A DNA stretch of 64,000 bases from Streptomyces sp. DH37 (GCF_029813835.1 NZ_JARVKV010000009.1:62001-126000), one strand, 5' to 3'; counted from the first letter of the stretch, positions 42,169 through 50,936 are shown. Translations and numbers: made by a program. The notes: generated by a model not told the origin, from the sequence alone.

Positions 42169-43092
42169 ATGACCGAGATACTCCAGCAGGCGGGGAACTG
42201 GACGTTCGACGGCGACACGGTGCGCGTCGTACCGGGGCACCACAAGGGCGTGCACAGGCTGCGGAAGCTGCTCGGGGAGGTGGCGGTGCCGCTGGAGGCG
42301 GTGTCGGGGATCTCGTACGAGCCCGGCCGCAGGACGGGCCGGCTGCGGATGCGGCTGCGGCACGGCGCCGACCCGCTCCTCCAGGCCGCGGGCGGCCGGC
42401 TGCCCGAGGCGGCCGACCCGTACGCCCTGGAGGTGGAGCCGGACCGCTCCGGGGTCGCCGAGTACTTCGCGGACGAGCTGCGCAACGCCCTGCTGCTGGA
42501 GCAGGTGCCCGTCACCGAACCCTGCGACCGCTACCTGCTGCCCGGCCCGGCGGTGCCGCTGACGGTGCAGGGCACCGACGGCACGGCCTCCTTCGACGGG
42601 GAGCGCGTCCGGCTCGACTGGAACTGGGTGGCCGAGAGCAGCAAGACCTCCGGCGGCCCGCGGACGCTCGCCCTGCACGAGCTGCGGAGCGTGGAGTGGT
42701 CCCCGGCGATCGGCTGGGAGAACGGCTTCCTGCGGTTCCGGCCCACGGGCTCGCACGCCGTCCTCAAGCCCGACCACGACCCCAACTGCCTGGTGCTGTG
42801 GGGGGTCCGGCAGGCCAAGGACGTCAGCTCGGTGCTGCTGGCCGCCGCCGTCACCGCCCGGCTGCCGCACCCCTCGGCCGCCTCCGGCGCCCCCGCCCTG
42901 CCGGCCGCGGACGGCCCGCGCGCCGACGCGCCCCCGCCGCCCGCCGGGAGCGAGCCCGGTTCCGGGAGCGGGGACCCCGACCACGACGCCCTGCTGCGGC
43001 GCCTGCGCGAGCTGGGCGGGCTGCACCGGGACGGGGTGCTCACCGACGAGGAGTTCGCCGCGGCCAAGCAGGCGGTGCTGCGCCGCTTCTGA
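42169..43092 (+). CDS. DUF4429 protein with C-terminal SHOCT domain
   Basis: A 307-residue cytoplasmic protein. Two copies of a PH-like DUF4429 unit can be followed: NWTFDGDTVRVVPGHHKGVHRLRKLLGEVAVPLEAVSGIS in the first half and GTASFDGERVRLDWNWV...LALHELRSVEWSPAIGWENGFLRF in the second. An Ala/Pro-rich linker leads to a SHOCT tail (LLRRLRELGGLHRDGVLTDEEFAAAKQAVLRRF). SHOCT tails usually help assemble oligomers or membrane complexes; the biological role of DUF4429 proteins is unknown. The start is supported by the leaderless promoter layout. Confidence 0.85.
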   Translation: MTEILQQAGNWTFDGDTVRVVPGHHKGVHRLRKLLGEVAVPLEAVSGISYEPGRRTGRLRMRLRHGADPLLQAAGGRLPEAADPYALEVEPDRSGVAEYFADELRNALLLEQVPVTEPCDRYLLPGPAVPLTVQGTDGTASFDGERVRLDWNWVAESSKTSGGPRTLALHELRSVEWSPAIGWENGFLRFRPTGSHAVLKPDHDPNCLVLWGVRQAKDVSSVLLAAAVTARLPHPSAASGAPALPAADGPRADAPPPPAGSEPGSGSGDPDHDALLRRLRELGGLHRDGVLTDEEFAAAKQAVLRRF

Positions 43093-43122
43093 CGGCGGAG
43101 GGGATGGGGCGGGGTGGGGCGA

Positions 43123-43154
43123 GGTGGGGCGGCACGCGCCGCGCCCGCCCCACC
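43123..43154. terminator. Terminator between convergent DUF4429 and hexosaminidase genes
   Basis: GGTGGGGCGG (43123-43132) pairs with CCGCCCCACC (43145-43154), loop 12 nt. An alternative longer stem using 43111-43120 is also possible. Confidence 0.7.
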
Positions 43155-43170
43155 CCCTCCGGCCGGCCGG

Positions 43171-44757
43171 TCAGTCGTTCCAGGGCACCTGGGGCGAGCG
43201 CCAGTAGTCGATGCCCATCAGCTCCCAGCGCGGCCCCTGCTGGGCCAGCCGGGTGCGGTACGCCTCCCAGTCCAGGGCGGACGCCGGCGACCAGCCGAGT
43301 TCGGCGATGCCCGGCAGCCGGGGGAAGGCCATGAACTCGATGTGGTCGGTGGTCTCGATCGTCTCCGACCACAGCGGCGCCTCCACCCCCAGCACCGCCT
43401 CCTCCGGCACGCCCTCGAAGTAGCTGCCCGGGTCCCAGTCGTAGGACTGCCTCGCCTCGACGTAGCCGGCCCAGGCCAGGCCCAGCGGGGTGTCCTCGTC
43501 GTACTTCATGTCCAGGTACGAGCGGTTGGCCGGGGAGAGGATCAGCCGCGTGCCGTTGCGCGCGGCCTCGGCGACGTCGGCCTCCTTGCCGGTGGTGCCC
43601 CAGTACTGGGCTATCGCGCCCTCGGCGGGCTCGGCCCCGGTGAGCTGGTGCCAGCCGATGACGGTCTTGCCGTACTTCGCGACGATCCGCTGGGCGCGGT
43701 CCATGAAGGCGACGTAGTCCTCGTGGCTGGTCCGGTGGGCCTCGTCGCCGCCGATGTGGAGGTACGGGCCGGGGGTCAGCTCGGCGATCTCCCGCACCAC
43801 GTCGTCCACGAAGTCGTAGGTCAGCTCCAGCGGTACGCACAGCGAGCTGAAGCCCACCTTGATGCCGGTGTACAGCGGCGGCGCGACGCCGTCGCAGTTG
43901 AGCTCCGCGTACGAGGCGAGGGCGGCGTTGGTGTGGCCGGGCATGTCGATCTCGGGCACGACCGTCATGTGCCGGGAGGCGGCGTACCGCAGGATCTCCC
44001 GGTAGTCGTCCTTGGTGTAGTAGCCGCCCGGGCCGCCGCCGACCTCGGTGCTGCCGCCGTACGTCGCCAGGCGCGGCCAGGAGTCGATCGCGATGCGCCA
44101 GCCCTGGTCGTCCGTCAGGTGCAGGTGGAGGGTGTTGATCTTGTAGAGCGCGAGCTGGTCGATGTAGCGCTTGACCTGGTCGACGGTGAAGAAGTGCCGT
44201 GCCACGTCGAGCATCGCGGCGCGGTACGCGTAGCGCGGGGCGTCGGTGACGGTGCCGCCGGCCACCTGCCACGGTCCGGGCCGCTCCTCGCGCGCCTCGA
44301 CGTCGGCCGGCAGGAGCTGGCGCAGGGTCTGGACGCCGTGGAAGAGGCCGGCCGCCGCACGGGCCCGCACCACGACGGCCCGCGGCGAGACGTCCAGCCG
44401 GTAGCCCTCGCCGCCCAGCTCCTCCGGCCCGCCGAGCCTGAGCTGGATGCCGTCGGGGCCGGGCCGGGCGGTCACCGGCAGCCGGTGGCCGGTGGAGGGC
44501 CGCAGCAGCGCGGCCAGGTACTCGCCCACCTCGCGGGCCTCCGCGGACCCCTTGGGCACCCGGATCACGGTGCGCTCGCCGATCGTGTACGGCTCCCCGC
44601 CCGGGCGCACGGACGCCGGGGCGGGTATCACCTGGTCCAGCGGTCTCGGCCCGGCGGGAGCCGGGGCGGCGGGCTCGCCGGCCACCGCCGGTCCCGGCGG
44701 GACGGTGACGAGCAGGGCGGCGCAGAGCAGCAGGAGCCGGAGTCGCAGTGGTCTCAC
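43171..44757 (-). CDS. Secreted GH20 beta-N-acetylhexosaminidase
   Basis: A 528-residue secreted enzyme that removes terminal N-acetylglucosamine from chitin or peptidoglycan fragments. A signal peptide (MRPLRLRLLLLCAALLVTVPPGPAVA) is followed by the GH20b domain and the GH20 barrel. The catalytic Asp-Glu pair is in YLHIGGDEAH, and other signatures are HLHLTDDQGWRI and VPEIDMPGHT. GTG 44757 is chosen because GAAGGGAC lies upstream and the signal peptide starts there. A DasR-like site lies about 95 bp upstream, in line with DasR control of GlcNAc release. As I recall, this is the SCO2786 position. Confidence 0.92.
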   Translation of the reverse strand: MRPLRLRLLLLCAALLVTVPPGPAVAGEPAAPAPAGPRPLDQVIPAPASVRPGGEPYTIGERTVIRVPKGSAEAREVGEYLAALLRPSTGHRLPVTARPGPDGIQLRLGGPEELGGEGYRLDVSPRAVVVRARAAAGLFHGVQTLRQLLPADVEAREERPGPWQVAGGTVTDAPRYAYRAAMLDVARHFFTVDQVKRYIDQLALYKINTLHLHLTDDQGWRIAIDSWPRLATYGGSTEVGGGPGGYYTKDDYREILRYAASRHMTVVPEIDMPGHTNAALASYAELNCDGVAPPLYTGIKVGFSSLCVPLELTYDFVDDVVREIAELTPGPYLHIGGDEAHRTSHEDYVAFMDRAQRIVAKYGKTVIGWHQLTGAEPAEGAIAQYWGTTGKEADVAEAARNGTRLILSPANRSYLDMKYDEDTPLGLAWAGYVEARQSYDWDPGSYFEGVPEEAVLGVEAPLWSETIETTDHIEFMAFPRLPGIAELGWSPASALDWEAYRTRLAQQGPRWELMGIDYWRSPQVPWND

Positions 44758-44848
44758 GGACTGTCCCTTCGGGCCGTGTCGCGGGGAGGTGGTGCGCACA
44801 TGGAGCGATCGTCCGGTCACATGCGTACCGCGCGCCCTGCCGGAGGGT

Positions 44849-44864
44849 CAATGTCTAGACCACT
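44849..44864. promoter_or_regulatory. DasR-like (dre) site before hexosaminidase
   Basis: CAATGTCTAGACCACT matches the dre consensus ACTGGTCTAGACCACT at 12 of 16 positions. The core GTCTAGAC and the right half are perfect; the left half is weak. Confidence 0.6.
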
Positions 44865-44898
44865 TTTCGCTCCGACTCCACCCCTTGAACTCCGCTCC

Positions 44899-44950
44899 TG
44901 CCCGATATCGGGCAGATTTCTTGCGGAACGACGGGGGCGGACCTCAGTAT
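44899..44950 (+). promoter_or_regulatory. 16-bp palindrome and leaderless promoter of the small conserved gene
   Basis: TGCCCGATATCGGGCA (44899-44914) is a perfect palindrome 6 bp before a -35 (TTGCGG 44921-44926). An 18-bp spacer and -10 (CAGTAT 44945-44950) follow, and the GTG start comes 6 nt later. The palindrome is well placed for a regulator, possibly serving the divergent hexosaminidase too. Confidence 0.6.
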
Positions 44951-44956
44951 CTACGG

Positions 44957-45232
44957 GTGCTCGAACGCCCCTCGGCCCATGACGACCTCGTGGACCACCT
45001 CGTCCGCTCCACGCCGCTCCGGCGCGGCGAGGCGGCCCGGGTGGTCCTGGACGTCCTGGCGTACTTCGACGAGACGGTCGAGGAGTTCGTGCGCCGCCGC
45101 CACCGCGAGCTGCAGGCCCGGGGGCTGACGAACCCGGAGATCTTCGAGCGGATCACGGCCGAACTGCCGCACCGCGCGGTGGCCCCGCCCGAGCTCTCCC
45201 TGCGTCAGCTGCGCCGCATCGTCTACGGCTGA
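44957..45232 (+). CDS. Small conserved hypothetical protein upstream of glmS
   Basis: A 91-residue, charged, mostly helical protein (FDETVEEFVRRRHRELQARGLTNPEIFERITAELP) without signal or membrane segment. No domain was recognised. GTG 44957 is chosen because a clear promoter ends 6 nt before it (leaderless); the frame stays open upstream but through the promoter. It precedes glmS by 113 bp in the same direction and could be co-transcribed. As I recall, a similar short gene holds this position in S. coelicolor, which supports it being real. Function is unknown. Confidence 0.7.
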   Translation: MLERPSAHDDLVDHLVRSTPLRRGEAARVVLDVLAYFDETVEEFVRRRHRELQARGLTNPEIFERITAELPHRAVAPPELSLRQLRRIVYG

Positions 45233-45345
45233 GCGGCCGGCGGACGAGCGGAGGGGCGGGACGCCCGGGCCCCGAGCGCGGCCCGCCCCACCCCCGGCGC
45301 ACCGAGCGCCGCGGAACGACACACCGGACGACCAAAGGACCCCGT

Positions 45346-47172
45346 ATGTGCGGAATCGTGGGATACATCGGCAGGCGCGACGTCGCCCCGCTCCTGCTGG
45401 AGGGCCTCCAGCGCCTGGAGTACCGGGGCTACGACTCCGCCGGCATCGCCATCCACGGCAGCGGCACCGGCCGCGGCGCGGGCCTGCGGACGGCCAAGGC
45501 CAAGGGCCGCGTACGCGACCTGGAGGCGCGCCTGCCCCAGCGCTTCGCGGGCACCACCGGCATCGCCCACACCCGCTGGGCCACCCACGGCGCGCCGAGC
45601 GACGAGAACGCCCACCCGCACCGGGACGCCTCCGGCCGCGTCGCCGTCGTCCACAACGGCATCGTCGACAACGCCGACGAGCTGCGCGCGAAGCTGGCCG
45701 CCGAGGGCGTGGAGTTCGCCTCGGAGACCGACACCGAGGTCGTCGCCCACCTCGTCGGCCGCTCCGCCGCCCCGACGCTGGAGGAGCGGGTCCGCGAGGC
45801 GCTGGGCCACATCGAGGGCACCTACGGCATCGCCGTCCTGCACGCCGACTTCCCCGACCGCATCGTCGTGGCCCGCAACGGCTCGCCGGTGGTCCTCGGC
45901 ATCGGCGAGCACGAGATGTTCGTCGCCTCCGACGTGGCCGCGCTGGTCTCCCACACCCGCCAGGTGGTCACCCTGGAGGACGGCGAGATGGCCACCCTCA
46001 AGGCCGGCGACTACCGCACCTACACCACCGAGGGCAGCCGCACCTCCGCCACCCCGACGACGGTCGAGTGGGAGGCGGAGTCGTACGACATGGGCGGCCA
46101 CGACACCTACATGCACAAGGAGATCTCCGAGCAGGCCGACGCCGTGGACCGCGTCCTGCGCGGCCGGATCGACGACCGCTTCGCCACCGTCCGCCTCGGC
46201 GGCCTCAACCTCGACGCCCGCGAGGCGCGCGCGGTGCGCCGGGTGAAGATCCTCGGCTGCGGCTCGGCGTACCACGCGGGCCAGATCGGCGCCCAGCTGA
46301 TCGAGGAGCTGGCACGCGTCCCGGCCGACGCCGAACCGGCCAGCGAGTTCCGCTACCGCAACCCGGTGGTGGACCCCGACACCCTCTACATCGCCGTCAG
46401 CCAGTCCGGCGAGACGTACGACACCCTCGCCGCCGTCCAGGAGCTCAAGCGCAAGGGCGCGCGGGTGCTGGGCGTGGTGAACGTCGTCGGCTCGGCCATC
46501 GCCCGCGAGACCGACGGCGGCGTGTACGTCCACGCCGGGCCGGAGGTGTGCGTGGTGTCCACCAAGTGCTTCACCAACACCGCCGTCGCCTTCGCGCTCC
46601 TCGCCCTCCACCTCGGCCGCATCCGCGACCTGTCGGTGGCCGACGGCCGCCGGATCATCGCCGGTCTGCGGAAGCTGCCCGGCCAGATCGCCGAGATCCT
46701 GGAGCGGGAGGAGGCGATCGCGGAGCTGGCGGCCCGGTACGCGGACGCCAGGTCGATGATGTTCGTCGGCCGGGTGCGCGGCTACCCGGTGGCGCGGGAG
46801 GCGTCCCTGAAGCTCAAGGAGGTCTCCTACATCCACGCCGAGGCGTATCCGGCCTCCGAGCTCAAGCACGGCCCCCTCGCCCTGATCGAGCCCGCCGTGC
46901 CGACCGTGGCGATCCTGCCCGAGGACGAGCTGCTGGAGAAGAACCGCGCCACGCTGGAGGAGATCCGGGCCCGCGGCGGCCGCGTCCTGGCCGTGGCGCA
47001 CGCCGAGCAGGAGAAGGCCGACGACACGATCGTGGTGCCGCGCAACGAGGTGGAGCTGGACCCGATCCTGATGGGCGTCCCGCTCCAGCTCCTCGCCTAC
47101 CACACGGCCCTGGCGCTGGGCCGGGACATCGACAGGCCGCGGAACCTGGCGAAGTCGGTCACGGTGGAGTAG
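45346..47172 (+). CDS. glmS: Glutamine-fructose-6-phosphate aminotransferase (isomerizing)
   Basis: A 608-residue GlmS makes glucosamine-6-phosphate for cell-wall synthesis. The N-terminal glutaminase domain begins MCGIVGYIGRRD with the nucleophile Cys2, and HTRWATHG and HNGIVDN follow. Two SIS domains come next (VAVSQSGET-like, read here as IAVSQSGETYDT, and EAYPASELKHGPLALI), and the C terminus ends KSVTVE as usual. Streptomyces often have two glmS genes, and this position corresponds to the second (SCO2789, from memory). It neighbours a GH20 hexosaminidase, joining amino-sugar supply and recycling. Confidence 0.95.
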   Translation: MCGIVGYIGRRDVAPLLLEGLQRLEYRGYDSAGIAIHGSGTGRGAGLRTAKAKGRVRDLEARLPQRFAGTTGIAHTRWATHGAPSDENAHPHRDASGRVAVVHNGIVDNADELRAKLAAEGVEFASETDTEVVAHLVGRSAAPTLEERVREALGHIEGTYGIAVLHADFPDRIVVARNGSPVVLGIGEHEMFVASDVAALVSHTRQVVTLEDGEMATLKAGDYRTYTTEGSRTSATPTTVEWEAESYDMGGHDTYMHKEISEQADAVDRVLRGRIDDRFATVRLGGLNLDAREARAVRRVKILGCGSAYHAGQIGAQLIEELARVPADAEPASEFRYRNPVVDPDTLYIAVSQSGETYDTLAAVQELKRKGARVLGVVNVVGSAIARETDGGVYVHAGPEVCVVSTKCFTNTAVAFALLALHLGRIRDLSVADGRRIIAGLRKLPGQIAEILEREEAIAELAARYADARSMMFVGRVRGYPVAREASLKLKEVSYIHAEAYPASELKHGPLALIEPAVPTVAILPEDELLEKNRATLEEIRARGGRVLAVAHAEQEKADDTIVVPRNEVELDPILMGVPLQLLAYHTALALGRDIDRPRNLAKSVTVE

Positions 47173-47217
47173 GGCCGCGGGCGGAGCGGCGCCGGAAGCG
47201 GAACGGGCCGCCGCGCG

Positions 47218-47261
47218 GGCGGTCCCCTCGTCCGTGCCACCGGGCGCACGAGGGGACCGCC
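47218..47261. terminator. Terminator after glmS
   Basis: GGCGGTCCCCTCGT (47218-47231) pairs with ACGAGGGGACCGCC (47248-47261), loop 16 nt, 46 bp after the glmS stop and facing the convergent stress-protein gene. Confidence 0.85.
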
Positions 47262-47447
47262 TCCCTGTCGCCGGCGTCGCCCATCGCGCCGGCGGCGGAC
47301 CGCCCCGCGGGACCGTCACCTCCCGCACGGCGGCGTGCTGCTGCCTGTATGCCCGTCACAAGCGCACAATGCACCTCCGCACGGGGGTGGATGTGCCGAC
47401 TCGCTCCCTCCCGGGGCGAGTTGAGGGGGCCTGCGCAGGCCGGTCCG

Positions 47448-47969
47448 CTACGGGATGACGACGACCGGGCGCCGGGCGCGGCGGGCGAGACGGCCCGCGA
47501 CCGAGCCGAAGATCCGGCCGACGAGGCCGTGCGTGGAGCCCACCACGATGGCGTCGGCCTCGTACTCGCAGCCGACCTCCTCCAGCTCGTGGCAGATGTC
47601 GCCGCCGCGCTCGACCAGGATCCAGGGGACCTCGGACAGGTGGTCGGCGCAGGCCAGCTCCAGGCCGAGCACCTCGGTGCGGTGGTCGGGGACGTCGACG
47701 AAGACCGGCGGCTCGCAGCCCGCCCACACGGTCGTCGGGAGCCTGTTGGCGACGTGGACGATGATCAGGCCGGAGTCGGAGCGCCTCGCCATGCCGATGG
47801 CGTAGGCCAGGGCGCGCTCGCTCGAGGTCGAGCCGTCGAACCCCACCACGACCCCGTGCCGGAACGCCGGATCGCAGGAATGGCGCGTTTCGTCCGCCGC
47901 CTGGGGCGTCGCCGTCGGATCGGCGAGCCGCTTGCGGTCCGCGGGGTCGGGGATCTCGTGTCCAGCCAT
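47448..47969 (-). CDS. Universal stress protein (UspA family)
   Basis: A 173-residue single-domain USP. The ATP-binding signature G-x2-G-x9-G-S appears in VVGSTHGLVGRIFGSVAGRL, and the start of the fold is GVVVGFDGSTSSERALAYAI. An N-terminal extension of about 35 residues, rich in Asp/Arg, precedes the domain. ATG 47969 is the only convincing start. A near-CsoR-type dyad lies 54 bp upstream (48023-48038), raising the possibility of copper-linked expression. USPs bind ATP and aid survival in stress; no more precise role can be given. Confidence 0.88.
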   Translation of the reverse strand: MAGHEIPDPADRKRLADPTATPQAADETRHSCDPAFRHGVVVGFDGSTSSERALAYAIGMARRSDSGLIIVHVANRLPTTVWAGCEPPVFVDVPDHRTEVLGLELACADHLSEVPWILVERGGDICHELEEVGCEYEADAIVVGSTHGLVGRIFGSVAGRLARRARRPVVVIP

Positions 47970-48022
47970 CGGTTACGTCACGTGTGCCTAGGGATACCAC
48001 CTGGAAGCATGTTCCTCAGCCC

Positions 48023-48038
48023 ATACCCCCCAGGGTAC
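48023..48038. promoter_or_regulatory. CsoR-like dyad before the universal stress protein
   Basis: ATACCC-CCCA-GGGTAC is an inverted repeat close to the copZ operator ATACCC-N5-GGGTAT but with a 4-bp spacer and one end mismatch. It lies in the stress-protein promoter region. Confidence 0.4.
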
Positions 48039-48223
48039 GACGGCACTCCCCCCTTGCCCAGAGGCTGCGGTCACTGTCGGTGCAGCATGCCGGAGCGGAA
48101 AGCGTTGCGCAATGCCCGGACCGCCCTCCGCACTCCCCCGAGACGTCCGGAACGCCCCCTTCCGGGCGGCCGTCCCGGCGTACCGCACGGTGACCGCGGC
48201 GCCGCTGCGGCGTTAGGCAGGAC

Positions 48224-48670
48224 GTGTCCGGCTCCCCGACCGCCCCGGACTCCGCGCGCCGTGCCGCGCGGAGGGGCTCCCGCTCACGCCGCCCGACGTC
48301 CGGGGCCCGGCGCGCCGCCGCCGCCCCGCGAAGGGCGCGCCGTCACCCGCGCCGCGCCCCCCGCGGGGCCGGGACGGCCGGCCGGGCGGGCGAGGTCGTC
48401 CGCTGGGCGGTCTTCGGCTGCGCCCTGGTCCCCCCGGTCCTGCTCGCGTGCGGCTCCTCCGCGCTCGGCGCCGCCGGCACGGCCGCCGGGCTCGCCCTGG
48501 TGACCGCCGTCTGCCGCACCCTGCTGCGGCGCTCCGAACGCGCCTCCGCCCGCACTCCCGTCCGCACCTCCGCCCGCGCCCCCGTGCGCGCGGCCACCGG
48601 GCGGGCCGGGCCGCACCGGGGCCGCCACGGCCGCACCGGCACGGGGGCGCACAGGGGCGGACGGCGGTAG
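48224..48670 (+). CDS. Small basic membrane protein upstream of adpA
   Basis: A 148-residue protein. The first 55 residues are very rich in Arg, Pro and Ala. Then one or two membrane helices (VVRWAVFGCALVPPVLLACG and GTAAGLALVTAVCRTLL) are followed by an Arg/Gly/Thr tail. The extreme bias makes coding prediction less sure, but the hydrophobic centre is not expected by chance. As I recall, a similar uncharacterised gene lies before adpA in S. coelicolor and S. griseus. GTG 48224 has only a weak GGCAGGA site. Function is unknown. Confidence 0.55.
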   Translation: MSGSPTAPDSARRAARRGSRSRRPTSGARRAAAAPRRARRHPRRAPRGAGTAGRAGEVVRWAVFGCALVPPVLLACGSSALGAAGTAAGLALVTAVCRTLLRRSERASARTPVRTSARAPVRAATGRAGPHRGRHGRTGTGAHRGGRR

Positions 48671-49060
48671 CGGCGGGCCGCTCCCCGGTGCGCGGCGCAC
48701 CCCCCGGGAACCCCGGTTCTCCCTTTCTGAGCCCCTGCGCTTTTCGGCCAAGTTCCAGCCGTGGTACACAACTTGCCAGAGTCGGACCCGCGCACCGCCC
48801 ACCTGGGCGGGGAGAATCGAGGCGAACGAGTGCACCCTCCGGACAGATGGCCGCGAAGCGAGGCGTTCTTCCCAGGGACGCCGTCGAGTGGAACGCTTCG
48901 TGATCGAATGCTTCACGCCAAGTTGTCATGTCGACATAGCGGTGAGTGGTGAACTTGTCCCGTCAGCCTCGACAGACACAGTAGATTCGATCTTGGCTAA
49001 CCACGGCGGGGGAAACGTGCAGGACCGGAAGGACGCGACGACTGAGGGGGGCTTAGTTCC
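48671..49060. promoter_or_regulatory. 390-bp adpA upstream region
   Basis: No gene is seen. The region is less GC-rich than its surroundings, as expected for the heavily regulated adpA promoter. CTTCACGCCA (48911-48920), read on the minus strand as TGGCGTGAAG, matches the AdpA consensus TGGCSNGWWY at 9 of 10 positions, suggesting autoregulation. The Shine-Dalgarno GAGGGGGG (about 49043-49050) precedes the ATG. Confidence 0.5.
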
Positions 49061-50320
49061 ATGAACCAGGAGCCATCGCACGGCCCTGGGACGACGCGCA
49101 AGCTGGCCGCGCGCCGCCGCCGCGAGATCGTCGCCGTACTGCTCTTCGGCGGCGGCCCGATCTTCGAGAGCTCCATCCCGCTGTCCGTCTTCGGCATCGA
49201 CCGGCAGGACGCCGGCGTCCCCCGCTACCGCCTTCTGGTGTGCGCGGGCGAAGAGGGACCCCTGCGCACCACGGGAGGCCTGGAGTTGACCGCTCCGTAC
49301 GGCCTGGAGGCTCTCTCCCGGGCGGGCACGATCGTCGTGCCCGCCTGGCGCTCCATAACCCAGCCGCCGCCCCCGGCCGCGCTCGACGCCCTGCGTCGCG
49401 CGCACGAGGAGGGGGCGCGGATCATCGGCCTGTGCACGGGCGCGTTCGTGCTCGCCGCGGCGGGGCTGCTCGACGGCCGCCCCGCGACGACGCACTGGAT
49501 GTACGCGCCGACGCTGGCCAAGCGCTATCCGGCGGTCCACGTCGACCCGCGCGAGCTGTTCGTGGACGACGGGGACATCCTCACCTCGGCCGGCACGGCG
49601 GCCGGCATCGACCTGTGCCTCCACGTGGTGCGCACCGACCACGGCGCCGAGGCGGCGGGAGCCCTGGCCCGCCGCCTCGTCGTACCGCCCCGGCGCGGCA
49701 ACGGGGGTCAGGAGCGCTACCTGGACAGGTCTTTACCCGAGGAGATCGGCACCGATCCGCTCGCCGAGGTCGTGGCCTGGGCCCTGGAGCACCTCCACGA
49801 GCAGTTCGACGTGGAGACGCTCGCCGCCCGCGCGTACATGAGCCGGCGGACCTTCGACCGGCGGTTCCGCTCGCTGACCGGCAGCGCGCCGCTGCAGTGG
49901 CTGATCACCCAGCGGGTGCTCCAGGCGCAGCGGCTGCTGGAGACCTCCGACTACTCGGTCGACGAGGTCGCCGGACGCTGCGGCTTCCGCTCGCCGGTCG
50001 CGCTGCGCGGCCACTTCCGGCGGCAGCTGGGCGCCTCCCCGGCGGCGTACCGGGCGGCCTACCGGGCGCGCACCGGCAGGCCGGACACCGGCGGCGCGGG
50101 CGAGGAGCGCGCACCGGAGGGACGCGCCGACCAGACGGCGGCGGCCGAGTCCACCGCGCACGGCACGGTCCACGCCATGCGCGGCGAACGGGGGGACAGG
50201 GGGGACAGGAGCGACCGAGCGGACCGGCCCGTACGGGGCGACCACGGCAAGCCGGATTCCGACACCTACACCTCACGCCTGCCCTCCCAGCGGGGCCGTA
50301 TGCCCGGCCGGGCCCCGTAG
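49061..50320 (+). CDS. adpA: AdpA, global AraC-family regulator of differentiation, with TTA codon
   Basis: A 419-residue transcription factor. Residues about 20-200 are a DJ-1/PfpI (GATase1-like) dimerisation domain ([46 protein letters not shown]). Residues about 230-335 are the AraC/XylS HTH domain ([29 protein letters not shown]). Codon 225 (49733-49735) is TTA, the rare Leu codon read by bldA tRNA, in the linker between domains exactly where AdpA of other Streptomyces has it. The C-terminal 80 residues are charged and disordered. AdpA activates morphological and secondary-metabolite genes including secreted enzymes. The orn gene follows, as in S. coelicolor. Confidence 0.96.
   Translation: MNQEPSHGPGTTRKLAARRRREIVAVLLFGGGPIFESSIPLSVFGIDRQDAGVPRYRLLVCAGEEGPLRTTGGLELTAPYGLEALSRAGTIVVPAWRSITQPPPPAALDALRRAHEEGARIIGLCTGAFVLAAAGLLDGRPATTHWMYAPTLAKRYPAVHVDPRELFVDDGDILTSAGTAAGIDLCLHVVRTDHGAEAAGALARRLVVPPRRGNGGQERYLDRSLPEEIGTDPLAEVVAWALEHLHEQFDVETLAARAYMSRRTFDRRFRSLTGSAPLQWLITQRVLQAQRLLETSDYSVDEVAGRCGFRSPVALRGHFRRQLGASPAAYRAAYRARTGRPDTGGAGEERAPEGRADQTAAAESTAHGTVHAMRGERGDRGDRSDRADRPVRGDHGKPDSDTYTSRLPSQRGRMPGRAP
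49733..49735 (+). other. TTA (bldA) codon in adpA
   Basis: In-frame TTA at codon 225. It makes AdpA synthesis dependent on the bldA leucyl-tRNA, a well-established control point in Streptomyces development. Confidence 0.97.
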
Positions 50321-50323
50321 GCT
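50318..50323 (+). promoter_or_regulatory. -10 element of a leaderless transcript (orn)
   Basis: TAGGCT ends 7 nt before the orn ATG at 50331. It overlaps the last codons of adpA, so orn has its own start inside the adpA 3' end. Confidence 0.6.
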
Positions 50324-50330
50324 GGTACGC

Positions 50331-50936
50331 ATGAACGATCGCATGGTGTGGATCGACTGCGAGATGACCGGGCTCTCGCTGTCCGACGACGCTCTCATCG
50401 AGGTGGCCGCGCTGGTCACCGACTCGGAGCTGAACGTGCTCGGTGACGGGGTGGACATCGTGATCCGCCCGCCCGCCGAGGCGCTGGACACCATGCCCGA
50501 CGTCGTGCGCGCGATGCACACCGCCTCCGGCCTCCTCGACGAGCTCGAGGGGGGCACCACCCTGGAGGACGCCGAGCGGCGGGTGCTGGAGTACGTCAGG
50601 AAGCACGTCCCCGAGCCCGGCCGGGCCCCGCTGTGCGGGAACTCGGTCGGGACCGACCGCGGCTTCCTGATGCGCGACATGCCGACGCTGGAGGACTACC
50701 TCCACTACCGCATCGTCGACGTCTCCTCGGTCAAGGAGCTGGCCCGGCGCTGGTATCCGAAGGCGTACTTCAACAGCCCGGAGAAGAGCGGCAACCACCG
50801 GGCGCTGGCGGACATCAGGGAGTCCATCGCGGAGCTGCGCTACTACCGCGAGGCGGTCTTCGTCCCCGCGCCCGGCCCGGACTCGGAGACGGCGCGGAAG
50901 ATCGCGGCCCGGCACGTGCAGCCGGCGGCGGGCTGA
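50331..50936 (+). CDS. orn: Oligoribonuclease
   Basis: A 201-residue DEDDh exonuclease that degrades 2-5 nt RNAs and linear pGpG from cyclic-di-GMP breakdown. The conserved [22 protein letters not shown] (Asp, Glu), [13 protein letters not shown] (Asp) and [14 protein letters not shown] (His, Asp) supply the full active site. ATG 50331 lies 7 nt after TAGGCT, so the mRNA is probably leaderless; the promoter sits in the end of adpA. It is followed by tRNA-His. Confidence 0.95.
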   Translation: MNDRMVWIDCEMTGLSLSDDALIEVAALVTDSELNVLGDGVDIVIRPPAEALDTMPDVVRAMHTASGLLDELEGGTTLEDAERRVLEYVRKHVPEPGRAPLCGNSVGTDRGFLMRDMPTLEDYLHYRIVDVSSVKELARRWYPKAYFNSPEKSGNHRALADIRESIAELRYYREAVFVPAPGPDSETARKIAARHVQPAAG

